This document shows, in pieces, positions 27,663-37,897 of a DNA stretch of 61,962 nucleotides (the first letter of the stretch is position 1; each line of letters opens with the position of its first letter). The position numbers and the translations under genes are program-made. A model generated the notes under the pieces. The model saw only the letters and a program-made list of their open reading frames with translations, was not told the origin of the DNA and made no database searches. The DNA is from Streptomyces phaeoluteigriseus (GTDB lineage: Bacteria; Actinomycetota; Actinomycetes; Streptomycetales; Streptomycetaceae), in assembly GCF_001896135.2 (NCBI RefSeq), contig NZ_MPOH02000009.1:652423-714384 (forward strand), given 5' to 3'.

Positions 27663-27897
27663 GCGGCCGAACCCCTCCGGATCGCCCATTGACCCCGCTC
27701 ACCCCGATCACGGCGACCGGCACACCGGCCGTCCCGCTCGAAGAGGCATCGGCCGATCGGATGACGGTGTCCTGCGACCGGGCCCCGGCCCACCCGGTTC
27801 GGGGGCCCGAACGCGCAGGTCGTAGGTCCGAGGACCGAGCCGGGTCCCGCCGAAACTCGGTGGGCGATGTCAGTGGCGATCCGTAGGCTCGCCCCTG

Positions 27898-29856
27898 ATG
27901 CCCACGACACCTGCCCCCACCGAGGACCGCTCCGCCGTACGGACGTTGCTGCGCCTGTGGCCGTATGTGCGGCCCGTCCGGGTGCGGTTGTTCACCGCCG
28001 CCGTCATAGCGGTCGTCGCCTCCTGTACGGGGCTGGTGATCCCGCTCGTGCTCAAGTGGATGGTGGACGGGCCGGTCGCGGACCGGGACTCGGCGGGCGT
28101 CTGGCTGGGCGCGCTGTCCCTGCTGCTGCTCGGGGCCGCGGAGGCGCTCCTGTTCGGGCTGCGGCGCTGGCTGGTGGCGCGGCCCCTGTCCCGGGTCGAG
28201 GCGGACATGCGGGCCGATCTGTACCGGCACCTCCAGCGGCTGCCGGTGGCCTTCCACGACCGGTGGGCGTCGGGGCAGCTGCTGTCCCGGGGGACCACGG
28301 ATCTGATGCTGCTACGCATGTTCCTCGCCTTCCCGCTGACGTTCCTGCTGGTCAACGCGGTGACGATCCTCGTCGGCGTCACCATCATGCTGCTCCAGGA
28401 CTGGACGCTCGGGCTGGTCGTCCTGGGGCCCGCGATCCCCGTCGTGGTGACGTGCGTGTTCTTCGAGAACCGGTACGCGCGCGTGGCGCGCCGCGCCCAG
28501 GACCAGGTCGGCGATCTGACGACGGTCGTCGAGGAGAGCGTCCTCGGCATCCGGATCATCAAGGGCTTCGGCCGGCACCGCAGCCAGGCGCGGGCGTTCC
28601 GCGACCTGTCCGCGGGCCTGCGCGGCACGGAACTGCACAAGGCGCGGCTGCTGGCCACGATCTGGGCGGTCATCGTGACCCTGCCCGAACTGGCCATCGG
28701 CGCGGCGCTGGTGCTGGGGACGGTGCAGGTCGCGGACGGCGAGCTGTCCGCGGGCACGCTGGTCGCCTTCCTCTCCACGGCGCTCGCCCTGCGCTGGCCG
28801 GTGGACTCCATCGGCTTCCTGCTCGCGATGAGCCAGGAGGCGGCGACGGCGACCGAGCGGTACTTCGAGGTGATGGACGCGGAACCGGAGGACGAGGGGG
28901 TGCCCGGCGGGCGGGCCCCGCGGGATCGGGGGTTCTCCGGCCGGAGGGTGTCCGCCGGGGACGAACCGGCGGCGTCCTCGCGGAGGGTGTCCACCGGGGA
29001 GGGCCGGGCGGAGTCCGACGGACCGGCGTCCGCACCGACGTCCGCCCCGGCATCGGCATCGGCATCGACCTCGGCATCGACCTCGGCCTCGTCGGCCTCC
29101 GCTCCCGAAGGCGGCCTGCGCTTCCACGGTGTCAGCTTCCGCTACCCCGACGCCGACCCCGGCTCCCCTCCCGTTCTCGACCGGATCGATCTGCATGTCA
29201 GGGCCGGGGAGTCCATGGCGCTCGTCGGGGCCACCGGCAGCGGGAAGACCACGCTCACCGCGCTCGTGCCCCGGCTGCACGAGGTGACCTCCGGGTGGAT
29301 CACCCTCGACGGGGAGGACATCACCGCGATGCCCCGCGAGGAGCTGCGGGCGAAGGTCGCCGTCGCCTTCGAGGAGCCGACGCTGTTCTCCGCGAGCGTC
29401 GGGGAGAACGTGCTGATGGGGGCCGGCGGCGACGCGGACGACGGCGACCTGGAGCGCGCGCTGGCCGTCGCGCAGGCCGAGTTCGTGCACGCGCTGCCGC
29501 AGGGCACCCGGACGCAGGTCGGTGAGCAGGGGCTGAGCCTGTCCGGTGGGCAGCGGCAGCGTCTGGCGCTGGCGCGGGCGGTCGTGGGCCGGCCCCGGTT
29601 CCTCGTGCTCGACGACCCGCTGTCCGCGCTGGACGTCCACACGGAGGCCGCCGTGGAGGCCGCGCTGCGCCGCGTCCTCGCCGACACGACGGCACTGATC
29701 GTCGCCCACCGGCCGTCCACCGTGCTGCTCGCCGACCGGGTGGCCCTGCTGTCCGGCGGCCGGATCACCGCCGTCGGCACGCACCACGAACTGCTGCGCA
29801 CCAACGCCGAGTACGCCCATCTCATGTCCGGGGACCAGGAGGCCGACCACCGATGA
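27898..29856 (+). CDS. ABC half-exporter 1 (membrane domain plus ATPase)
   Basis: A 652-residue type IV ABC exporter subunit. The six-helix domain (about residues 15-320) is followed by an ATPase domain with Walker A GATGSGKTT, signature LSLSGGQRQR, Walker B FLVLDDPLSALD (second acidic residue Asp instead of the usual Glu) and H-loop IVAHRPSTV. Between the domains is an unusual insert of about 80 residues, Ala/Ser/Thr-rich, ending in repeated SAST units. The stop overlaps the next gene's start (ATGA), so it probably pairs with half-exporter 2. No strong Shine-Dalgarno precedes the ATG at 27898. The substrate is unknown; such pairs export drugs, lipids or peptides. Confidence 0.92.
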   Translation: MPTTPAPTEDRSAVRTLLRLWPYVRPVRVRLFTAAVIAVVASCTGLVIPLVLKWMVDGPVADRDSAGVWLGALSLLLLGAAEALLFGLRRWLVARPLSRVEADMRADLYRHLQRLPVAFHDRWASGQLLSRGTTDLMLLRMFLAFPLTFLLVNAVTILVGVTIMLLQDWTLGLVVLGPAIPVVVTCVFFENRYARVARRAQDQVGDLTTVVEESVLGIRIIKGFGRHRSQARAFRDLSAGLRGTELHKARLLATIWAVIVTLPELAIGAALVLGTVQVADGELSAGTLVAFLSTALALRWPVDSIGFLLAMSQEAATATERYFEVMDAEPEDEGVPGGRAPRDRGFSGRRVSAGDEPAASSRRVSTGEGRAESDGPASAPTSAPASASASTSASTSASSASAPEGGLRFHGVSFRYPDADPGSPPVLDRIDLHVRAGESMALVGATGSGKTTLTALVPRLHEVTSGWITLDGEDITAMPREELRAKVAVAFEEPTLFSASVGENVLMGAGGDADDGDLERALAVAQAEFVHALPQGTRTQVGEQGLSLSGGQRQRLALARAVVGRPRFLVLDDPLSALDVHTEAAVEAALRRVLADTTALIVAHRPSTVLLADRVALLSGGRITAVGTHHELLRTNAEYAHLMSGDQEADHR

Positions 29857-31711
29857 CCGCGCCCACCACCGCCTCCCCCACCGCCGACGACGACCAGGAC
29901 CTGACGGCCGCGAAGGAACACGTCGACGCCTTCGACCGGGACGTCCTGCCCACCCCGCCGGGCGCCACCGGCACGCTGCTGCGCTCGCTGCTCGCCCCCA
30001 TGAAGGCGCGCGTCGCCCTCACCACGTTCCTGCTGCTGCTCCAGCAGCGGCCGTGCAGGCGGGCCCGCTGCTGGTGGCGTACGCCATCGACCGTGCCGTA
30101 CCGGCGCTGCGCGAGGACGACCTCGGGCCGCTGGTCGCGGTGGGCGTCGGCTATCTGGGGTGCGCGCTGGCGGGCGGCTGCCTCCAGTACGCGTTCCTGA
30201 CCGCCTCCGCCCGCGTCAACCAGGACGTACTGCTGGACCTGCGCGGGCGGATCTTCCGGCACGCGCAGGCGCTGAGCATCGACTTCCACGAGCGCTACAC
30301 CTCGGGCCGGCTCATCTCCCGTTCCACCACCGATGTGGAGTCGCTGCGCGAACTGCTCAGCGAGGGCCTCCAGGAACTGGTCACGGTGGTCCTGTCGTTC
30401 CTCTACATCTGCGCCCTGCTGCTCTGGCTGGACCTGGGTCTCGGCGCGGTCGCGGTGGCGTCGTTCGGGCCGCTGTACCTCCTCGTCCGGGTCTACCAGC
30501 GGCGCGCGGGGCGGGTGTTCCGGGCGCGGTCCACCGCGATCGCGGCCGTGATCGTGAAGTTCGTGGAGACGGTGAACGGCATCCGGCCGGTGCGCGCGTT
30601 CCGCCGCGAGGCCGTCAACGAGGCCGACTTCAAGGTCCTGAACCAGCGGCACGAGCGGACCAACGGCGACGCGCTCCTGGAGATGGCCCGGTACGTCGTC
30701 GGCTCACGGCTGGTCGCCAACACCGCCGTCGCGCTGATCGTGCTGTGGGGCGCCCAGCGGGTCGCCGACGGCTCCCTCGCGCTGGGCGTGCTGGCGGCGG
30801 CGGTGCTGTACCTGCGGCGGCTGTACGACCCCATCGACCGGCTCGGCATGTTCCTCAACTCGTACCAGTCGGCGGCGGCCTCCCTGGAGAAGATCGCCGG
30901 GCTGCTGGCCCAGGAGCCGTCCGTGCCCGAGCCGGCCGCGCCCCTGGAGCTTCCGGCCCGCCGGCCGGGCATGCCGGGCCGCGAGGTCGTGTTCGACGGC
31001 GTCGCCTTCGGCTACCGCACCGGCGGCGAGGTGCTGCCCCGCTTCGACCTCACCCTGGCCGCGGGCCGGACGGTCGCCGTGGTCGGCTCGACCGGTGCCG
31101 GGAAGTCCACCCTGGCCAAGCTCCTCGCCCGCTTCTACGACCCGACGGCGGGCCGGGTCCTCCTCGACGGCGTCGACCTGCGTGATCTGGCCGTGACCGA
31201 ACTGCGGTGCGGGGTGGTCATGGTGACGCAGGAGGCGTTCCTGTTCTCCGGGACGGTCGCCGAGAACATCGCGATCGGGCGGCCGGACGCGAGCCGGGAG
31301 GACATCGAGCGGGCGGCGAAGGCGCTCGGCGCGCACGAGTTCATCAGCGCCCTGCCCGACGGCTACGACACGGACGTCCGCAGGCGCGGCGGCCGCATCT
31401 CCGCCGGACAACGGCAACTCGTCGCGTTCGCGCGGGCGTTGCTCGCCGACCCGGCGGTGCTGATCCTCGACGAGGCGACCAGCTCCCTGGACGTGCCCGG
31501 CGAACGGGCCGTCCAGGCGGCGATGGCGACGGTCCTGAAGGGCCGTACGGCGGTGGTGATCGCGCACCGGCTGTCGACCGTGGAGATCGCCGACCGTGTG
31601 CTCGTCATGGAGCACGGAAGAATCGTCGAGGACGGCACCCCGGCCGAACTCGTCGCGGGCACCGGCCGGTTCGCAGGCCTGCACCGCGCCTGGCGGGACA
31701 GCCTCGCGTGA
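29853..31711 (+). pseudogene. ABC half-exporter 2, broken by one frameshift
   Basis: A protein of about 619 residues when joined. Part one, from the ATG at 29853 (overlapping the previous stop), ends in the first membrane helix at VALTTFLLLLQQ. Part two resumes AAVQAGPLLVAYAIDRAVPAL and runs through the ATPase: GSTGAGKST, signature RISAGQRQLVAFARAL, Walker B VLILDEATSSLD. One extra G at about 30047 (cagcagcgg to cagcaggcgg) restores the frame exactly inside the helix. Probably a sequencing error. It is the likely heterodimer partner of half-exporter 1. The signature is SAGQ rather than SGGQ, a mild deviation. The stop overlaps the next GTG. Confidence 0.88.
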
Positions 31712-33486
31712 GGGCGCGGCGGACACGGAGGCAGCCGATCGACGCCTACGCCGACCCCGGCACGCCCGACTGCCGGGGCGGCTGGTCGTACCTGTGGTGG
31801 CTGACCTGCCGCCAGCCGGGGCGGGCGCTGGCGGGGGCGGCGCTGGCCAGCGTCTGGATGGTGCTGATGGCGGTCGCGCCGTACCTGCTGTCGCGGGCGG
31901 TCGACGACGGGCTGGAGCGCGGTGACACGGCCGCGCTGGCGCGCTGGACCGCCGCACTGTTCCTGGTGGGGGCCTTCAACGCCTGGGTGAGCATCATGCG
32001 GCACCGCACGATGACCCGGCTGCGCATGGACGCCAACTTCCGCACGGTCAAGGTCGTCGTGGGGCACGCCGTCCGGCTGGGCGCCGCGCTGCCGCGCCGG
32101 ATCGGGGCCGGGGAGGTCGTCACCATCGGCGTCGGCGACGTGCAGACGATCGCGACGTCCCTGACGGTGATCGGGCCGGGCATCGGCTCGGTCGTCGTCT
32201 ACGTCGTCGTCGCCGGGGTGCTGCTGTCGATCTCCCCGCTGCTCGCGGCGGTCGTCCTGCTGGGGATGCCGGTCATCGCCGTGCTGGTCGGCCCGCTGAT
32301 GGGGCGGCTCCAGGGCGCCGAGGGCGAGTACCGGGAGCGGCAGGGGGTGCTCACCGCACGGATCGGCGATCTCGCGGGCGGACTGCGCGTGCTCAACGGC
32401 CTGGGCGGCAAGGGCCTGTTCGCGGAGGCCTTCCACCGCGACTCCCAGCGGCTGCGTGCCCAGGGCTACCGGGTCGGCTCGGTCACCAGCTGGATGCAGG
32501 CCCTCGGGGTGGGCCTGCCGACGGTGTTCCTCGCCGTGGTGACCTGGCTGGCGGCCCGGCTCGCGGCCCAGGGCGAGCTGACGGTGGGCGAACTGGTGGC
32601 GGTGTACGGCTATGTGGCCGTGCTGGTCGGCCCGGTGGCGTTCATCGTCGACATGGGCTATCAGCTCAGCCGGGGCGTGGTCGCCGCCCGCCGGGTCGTA
32701 CGGCTGCTGCGGCTGGAGCCGGACCCGGACGTCGCCGCCTCCGGCACCGCGGAGCCGCCCGACGGGCCCGCGGTGCTGTACGACCCCGCCTCCGGTGTGC
32801 GGGTCGTGCCCGGCCTGCTGACGGCGCTGGCGGGCGCTCGGCCCGCCGACACGGCCGCCGTGATCGACCGGCTGGGCCGGTACGGGCCGACCGACGTCAC
32901 CTGGGGCGGCGTACGCCTCGACGAGGTGCGCTCGGCTCGGGTCAGGGAGCGGATCCTGGTGGCGGACAACGAGGCGGACCTGTTCGCCGGCAGCCTGCGC
33001 GAGCTGGTGGGCGGGCGGCACGAGCCGTCCCCCGCGGAGATCGACCGGGCGCTGCGGGCGGCTGCCGCCGAGGACATCGTGCCGGGCCTGCCGGACGGGC
33101 TCGACTCCCCCGTGGCCGCGCAGGGCCGCAGCCTCTCGGGGGGTCAGCGGCAGCGCGTACGGCTGGTGCGGGCGCTGCTCGCCGACCCCGAGGTGCTGCT
33201 CGCCGTGGAGCCGACCTCGGCGCTCGACGCGCACACGGAGGCGGCGATCGCGAGGCGGCTGCGGGAGGCACGGGCCGACCGGACGACCGTGGTGACGAGT
33301 TCCTCCCCGCTGCTGCTCGACCACGCCGACCGGGTGCTGTACCTGGTCGACGGGAAGGTCGCGGCGAGCGGCCGGCACCGGGTGCTGCTGGAGACGGAGC
33401 CGGGATACCGGGCGCTGGTGGCGCGCGACGCGGAGGGTGCCGAGGGTGCCGAGGGCGGCGCCGATGCCGAGGAGGCCGTGCGATGA
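31708..33486 (+). CDS. ABC half-exporter 3 with a degenerate ATP site
   Basis: A 592-residue half-exporter starting at a GTG that overlaps the previous TGA (GTGA). The membrane domain is normal, but the ATPase domain is not. The Walker A position reads LLTALAGARPADTAAV, with no GKS/T. Walker B reads VLLAVEPTSALD, with Val in place of the Mg-binding Asp. The signature LSGGQRQRVRLVRAL is perfect, and the H-loop His is replaced (VVTSSSPLLLD). So it cannot bind ATP in its own site but can complete the site of a partner. The next gene is the mirror image of this pattern. The C-terminal tail is Ala/Glu/Gly-rich (GAEGAEGGADAEEA). Confidence 0.92.
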   Translation: MRARRTRRQPIDAYADPGTPDCRGGWSYLWWLTCRQPGRALAGAALASVWMVLMAVAPYLLSRAVDDGLERGDTAALARWTAALFLVGAFNAWVSIMRHRTMTRLRMDANFRTVKVVVGHAVRLGAALPRRIGAGEVVTIGVGDVQTIATSLTVIGPGIGSVVVYVVVAGVLLSISPLLAAVVLLGMPVIAVLVGPLMGRLQGAEGEYRERQGVLTARIGDLAGGLRVLNGLGGKGLFAEAFHRDSQRLRAQGYRVGSVTSWMQALGVGLPTVFLAVVTWLAARLAAQGELTVGELVAVYGYVAVLVGPVAFIVDMGYQLSRGVVAARRVVRLLRLEPDPDVAASGTAEPPDGPAVLYDPASGVRVVPGLLTALAGARPADTAAVIDRLGRYGPTDVTWGGVRLDEVRSARVRERILVADNEADLFAGSLRELVGGRHEPSPAEIDRALRAAAAEDIVPGLPDGLDSPVAAQGRSLSGGQRQRVRLVRALLADPEVLLAVEPTSALDAHTEAAIARRLREARADRTTVVTSSSPLLLDHADRVLYLVDGKVAASGRHRVLLETEPGYRALVARDAEGAEGAEGGADAEEAVR

Positions 33487-35279
33487 CGTCCGGTGCGAAG
33501 ACGGCACAGGTGGCGGAGGAAGTCGGCGGAGGGCGGCTTCCGGTGGCCGCACGGGCCGATGTGCGGCGGGCCACCGGCCGGCTGGTGCGGGCCGACGCAC
33601 GGGTCTTCACCGGCGTCCTGGCGCTCAACGTGCTGGCCGCCGCGGCCGGTCTCGCCGGGCCCTGGCTGCTCGGCCGGATCATCGACGAGGTGCGCTCCGG
33701 GGGCGGGACCGCGGCGGTGGACCGGTTGGCTCCGGCCATCCTGGTGTGTGCGCTGGCGCAGTTGCTGCTGGCCCGCTGGGCCCGGTACGCGGGGCACCGG
33801 TTCGGGGAGCGGACGCTCGCGCGGGTGCGCGAGGGCTTCGTCGAGCGGACGCTGGCGCTGCCGGCGTCGGTCGTGGAGCGGGCCGGCACCGGCGACCTCA
33901 CCACGCGTGGCACCGCCGACGTGGCGGCCGTGGGCACGACCCTGCGGGACGCCGGGCCCGATCTGCTGGTCTGCGCGGTGCAGGCGCTGTTCCTGCTGGG
34001 CGCGGTGTTCGTGATCGACCCGCTGCTCGGCGCGGTGGGGGTGCTGGGGCTGACGCCGATCTGGTTCGCGCTGCGCTGGTATCTGCGGCGGGCGCGGGCC
34101 GCGTATCTCGCCGAGGGGGCGGCCACCTCGGAGGTCGCCGACATCCTCGCGGAGACCGCGAGCGGGGCCCGCACGGTGGAGGCGTTCCGGCTCGGGGAGC
34201 GGCGGACGGCGGCGAGCCGGGACGCGCTGGAGGTCTCGCGTCGGACGCGCTTCCGTACGCTGTTCCTGCGGAGCGTGTTCTTCCCGGTGGTGGAGGTGTC
34301 GTACTCGCTGCCCGTCGCGGGGGTCCTGCTGCTGGGCGGGATGCTGCACGCGCGGGGTGCGCTGAGCCTCGGGGCGGTGGTGGCCGCGGCGCTGTACCTG
34401 CGGCAGTTCACCGAGCCGCTCGACCAGATCCTGATGCGTGTCGAGCAGTTCCAGAGCAGCGGCGCCTCGTTCGCGCGGGTGGAGGGGCTGGCCCGGGCCC
34501 CGCGGTCCGAGCCGGAGGACGGGGCGCCGGTCCCGGTGGACGACAGGATCGACGTGCGGGGCGTGCGGTACGCCTACGACCGCGGCGGCGAGGTGCTGCG
34601 CGGGGTGGACCTGACCGTGCGGCCGGGGGAGCGGCTCGCCGTGGTCGGCCCGTCGGGTGCGGGCAAGACGACGCTGAGCCGGCTGCTGGCGGGCGTGGAC
34701 GCGCCGACGGCGGGTTCGGTCACGGTGGGCGGGGTGCCGGTCGCGGACCTGGCCCCGGAGACGCTGCGCCGGCAGGTCGTCCTGGTCACCCAGGAGCACC
34801 ACGTCTTCCTCGGCACCGTCCGCGACAATCTGCTGATCGCCGAACCGGCCGCCACGGACGAGCAGTTGTGGGCGGCGCTGGCCGCGGTCGGGGCCGCTGG
34901 CTGGGTGCGGGAGCTGCCCGGCGGTCTCGACGCGGAGGTGGGCGCGGACCGGCGCCGTACGGACGGCGCGCAGGCGCAGCAGCTCGCGCTGGCGCGGGTG
35001 GTGCTGGCGGACCCGCACACGCTGATCCTGGACGAGGCGACGGCCCTGCTGGACCCGGCGACCGCCCGGCACACCGAGCGCGCGCTGGCCGCCGTACTGC
35101 GCGGCCGTACGGTCATCGCCATCGCGCACCGGCTGCACACCGCGCACGACGCGGACCGGGTCGCCGTGATGGAGAACGGCCTGCTGACCGAACTCGGCAC
35201 GCACGAGGAGCTGGTGCGGGCGGGCGGGGCGTACGCGTCGCTGTGGGGGACGTGGCACGGGGAGCGCCCGGACCCCTGA
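33483..35279 (+). CDS. ABC half-exporter 4, partner of the degenerate subunit
   Basis: A 598-residue half-exporter with its start overlapping the previous stop (ATGA). Walker A (GPSGAGKTT), Walker B (LILDEATALLD) and the H-loop (IAIAHRLHT) are intact, but the signature is degenerate: RRTDGAQAQQLALARV in place of LSGGQ. Combined with subunit 3, the dimer would have one good composite site (this Walker A with the partner's LSGGQ) and one dead site. It is the last of four overlapping exporter genes that look like one transcription unit. Confidence 0.93.
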   Translation: MTSGAKTAQVAEEVGGGRLPVAARADVRRATGRLVRADARVFTGVLALNVLAAAAGLAGPWLLGRIIDEVRSGGGTAAVDRLAPAILVCALAQLLLARWARYAGHRFGERTLARVREGFVERTLALPASVVERAGTGDLTTRGTADVAAVGTTLRDAGPDLLVCAVQALFLLGAVFVIDPLLGAVGVLGLTPIWFALRWYLRRARAAYLAEGAATSEVADILAETASGARTVEAFRLGERRTAASRDALEVSRRTRFRTLFLRSVFFPVVEVSYSLPVAGVLLLGGMLHARGALSLGAVVAAALYLRQFTEPLDQILMRVEQFQSSGASFARVEGLARAPRSEPEDGAPVPVDDRIDVRGVRYAYDRGGEVLRGVDLTVRPGERLAVVGPSGAGKTTLSRLLAGVDAPTAGSVTVGGVPVADLAPETLRRQVVLVTQEHHVFLGTVRDNLLIAEPAATDEQLWAALAAVGAAGWVRELPGGLDAEVGADRRRTDGAQAQQLALARVVLADPHTLILDEATALLDPATARHTERALAAVLRGRTVIAIAHRLHTAHDADRVAVMENGLLTELGTHEELVRAGGAYASLWGTWHGERPDP

Positions 35280-35521
35280 GGCGTCCTTCGGTGATCGGAT
35301 CCGTATATCGAACATGAACTCCCGGACAACGAACCGTTTCCGGCCAACTTTCTGACGCGCTCCTGACAGACAGCGCTGTCGGCTGCCACTCTTCCCACTG
35401 CTACTGCACAGCAACCCCACAGCGTCACCCGTTCTGCGTACGGCCCTAGTTGTGCCCGCGCGGCCCACCCGCCGTGCGGTCTCCCCCGGCCGCGTGACCC
35501 GCGGCCGCGCAGAAGGAGTCA

Positions 35522-37575
35522 GTGTTGAGCAGCAGTTCCTCTCCTCGCAGACGCACCTCCCACACCCCCTCCCGCAGAGCCGCGGCCTTCGCCCTCGTCG
35601 GCGTCTCCGCGCTCATCGCCGCCGCCGTGCAGTCCGGCGCCGCGACGGCCGCCCCGGAGAAGGCACCGCAGGCGGCCGGCCAGGCGATACCGGGCTCCGA
35701 GTCGGTCCGGCTCAGCCCCGCCCAGCGCGCCGAGCTGATCCGCGACGCGAACGCCGACAAGGCGCAGCAGGCCAAGGAACTGGGCCTCGGCGCCCAGGAG
35801 GCGCTGGTCGTCCGGGACGTCGTCAAGGACGCCGACGGCACCGTCCACACCCGCTACGAGCGCACCTACGCGGGCCTGCCGGTGCTCGGCGGCGACCTGG
35901 TCGTCGAGTCCACCCCGGCCGCGCGACGGAGTCCGTCGTCAAGGCCACCCGCGCCGCCATCAAGCCGGCCACCACCACCGCCAAGGTGCCCGCGGCCGAG
36001 GCCGAGGCACAGGCGCTGGCCGCCGCGAAGGCGGAGGAGGCCAAGAGCCCCGACGTCAACCGCGCGCCCCGCAAGGTCATCTGGGCCGCGAGCGGCACGC
36101 CGACCGTGGCCTACGAGACGGTCGTCGGCGGGTTCCAGCACGACGGCACCCCGCAGGAACTGCACGTCGTCACGGACGCCACCAGCGGCGCCAAGCTGTA
36201 CGAGTGGGAGGCCATCGAGACCGGCACCGGCAACACGGTGTACAGCGGTCAGGTCACCATCGGCAGCACGCAGTCCGGTTCGACGTACAACCTCACCGAC
36301 GCGTCCCGCGGCAACCACCGGACGTACAACCTCAACCGCGGTACCTCCGGCACCGGCACCCTCTTCTCGGGCCCCGACGACGTCTGGGGCAACGGCAGCC
36401 CCTCGAACCTGGAGTCGGCCGGCGCCGACGCCGCCTACGGCGCCCAGCTGACCTGGGACTACTACAAGAACGTGCACGGGCGTTCCGGCATCCGCGGCGA
36501 CGGGGTCGGCGCGTACTCCCGCGTCCACTACGGCAACAACTACGTCAACGCGTTCTGGTCGGACAGCTGCTTCTGCATGACGTACGGCGACGGCTCCGGC
36601 AACGCCAACCCGCTGACGTCGATCGACGTGGCCGCGCACGAGATGACGCACGGCCTCACCTCCAACACGGCCGGCCTCAACTACAGCGGCGAGTCCGGCG
36701 GGCTGAACGAGGCGACGTCCGACATCTTCGGCGCCACCGTCGAGTTCTACGCCAACAACCCCTCCGACGTCGGTGACTACCTCATCGGCGAGGAGATCAA
36801 CATCAACGGCAACGGCACGCCGCTGCGGTACATGGACAAACCGAGCAAGGACGGCTCGTCCAAGGACAGCTGGTACTCCGGCATCGGCTCGATCGACGTG
36901 CACTACTCCTCGGGCCCGGCCAACCACTTCTTCTACCTGCTGAGCGAGGGCAGCGGCACCAAGACCATCAACGGTGTCTCGTACAACTCGCCCACCTCGG
37001 ACGGACTGCCGGTGACCGGCATCGGCCGGGACAAGGCCGAGAAGATCTGGTTCCGCGCGCTGACCACGAAGTTCACCTCGACCACCAACTACGCGGGCGC
37101 CCGCACGGGCACCCTCGCGGCGGCCGGTGAGCTGTACGGCACGACGAGCGCCGAGTACACGGCGGTGCAGCACGCGTGGGCGGGCATCGCGGTCGGCGCG
37201 CGGCCCGGTGGCGGCGGTGGTGGCGGCACCTCCTTCGAGAGCACCACCGACGTGTCGATTCCGGACAACGGCGCGGCGGTCACCTCGCCGGTCACCGTCT
37301 CCGGCCGGACGGGCAACGCGCCGTCGAACCTCGCGGTGGCGGTCGACATCGTCCACACCTACGTCGGTGACCTCCAGGTGCAGTTGCTCGCGCCCGACGG
37401 CACGGCGTACACGCTGAAGGCGTACGGCACCGGCGGCAGCGCGGACAACCTGAACACCACGTACACGGTGAACGCGTCCTCCGAGGTCGCCAACGGCGTC
37501 TGGACGTTGCGCGTCCAGGACAACGCGGCCGTGGACACCGGCTACATCAACGGCTGGAAGCTGACCTTCCCGTAG
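35522..37575 (+). pseudogene. Secreted M4 (thermolysin-type) metalloprotease with P domain, one frameshift
   Basis: A protein of about 684 residues when joined. It has a signal peptide (RRAAAFALVGVSALIAAAVQSGAATA), an FTP/PepSY propeptide (DADGTVHTRYERTYAGLPVLGGDLVVES) and a frameshift at about 35921, then ATESVVKATR and the mature enzyme. Zinc ligands are in AAHEMTHGLTSNTAG (HExxH) and GLNEATSDIFG, and the proton-donor His is in VHYSSGPANHFFYLL. A Gly-rich linker (RPGGGGGGG) leads to a C-terminal P domain of about 110 residues (ISIPDNG-type start SIPDNGAAVTSPV, end GYINGWKLTF). One extra G (gccgcgc to gccggcgc) repairs it. AAGGAG is 3 nt before GTG 35522 and 6 nt before TTG 35525; the TTG may be the real start. 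Confidence 0.88.
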
Positions 37576-37897
37576 GTCGCCGCCACGCCGAGCCAGGGGG
37601 CCGCAGGCGGGCCCACCCCCCACGCACAGGACGCCGCTTCGGAGCTTCGGCTCCCGGGGCGGCGTCCTCTTTTTGCCAGTCGATTGCCCTGGCTGTGTTG
37701 GTCTTTGACCGAGGTCACGCCCGTTCACATGACCGCAATATTCATCAGCCGGTCGACTTTCGGCCAACATCACTTGAGGGTCATGACATGTACGCGACCT
37801 TGATGCCACTCTTCCTGTCACCCGCCGCACAACTTCACCGCCGTCACGGCCGGCCTCCCCACGCCGGCCGGGCACCCCCCACTCCCAAGGAGCTTGT
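37576..37897. other. Intergenic region between the two metalloprotease genes
   Basis: A gap of 322 bp with no gene. It contains the terminator of the first protease and, after it, a comparatively AT-rich promoter zone for the second (about 37680-37790). The sequence tttcggccaac at 37758-37768 nearly repeats tttccggccaac upstream of the first protease (about 35337-35348), a possible shared regulator site. Confidence 0.55.
37628..37674 (+). terminator. Rho-independent terminator after the first metalloprotease
   Basis: Perfect 10-bp arms aggacgccgc (37628-37637) and gcggcgtcct (37659-37668), followed directly by ctttttg. One of the few terminators here with a real T-run. Confidence 0.92.

Noticed and set aside
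27867..29525. Alternative frame over ABC half-exporter 1
   Set aside because: It overlaps a complete exporter with all ATPase motifs and itself has only Arg/Gly/Pro-rich composition.
31708..33486. ABC half-exporter 3 as a decayed pseudogene
   Set aside because: The frame is intact, overlaps both neighbours in operon fashion, keeps a perfect LSGGQ, and its partner has the complementary defect, so it is probably functional.
36204..36776. Separate gene inside the first metalloprotease
   Set aside because: It is an out-of-frame shadow over the conserved M4 catalytic domain.
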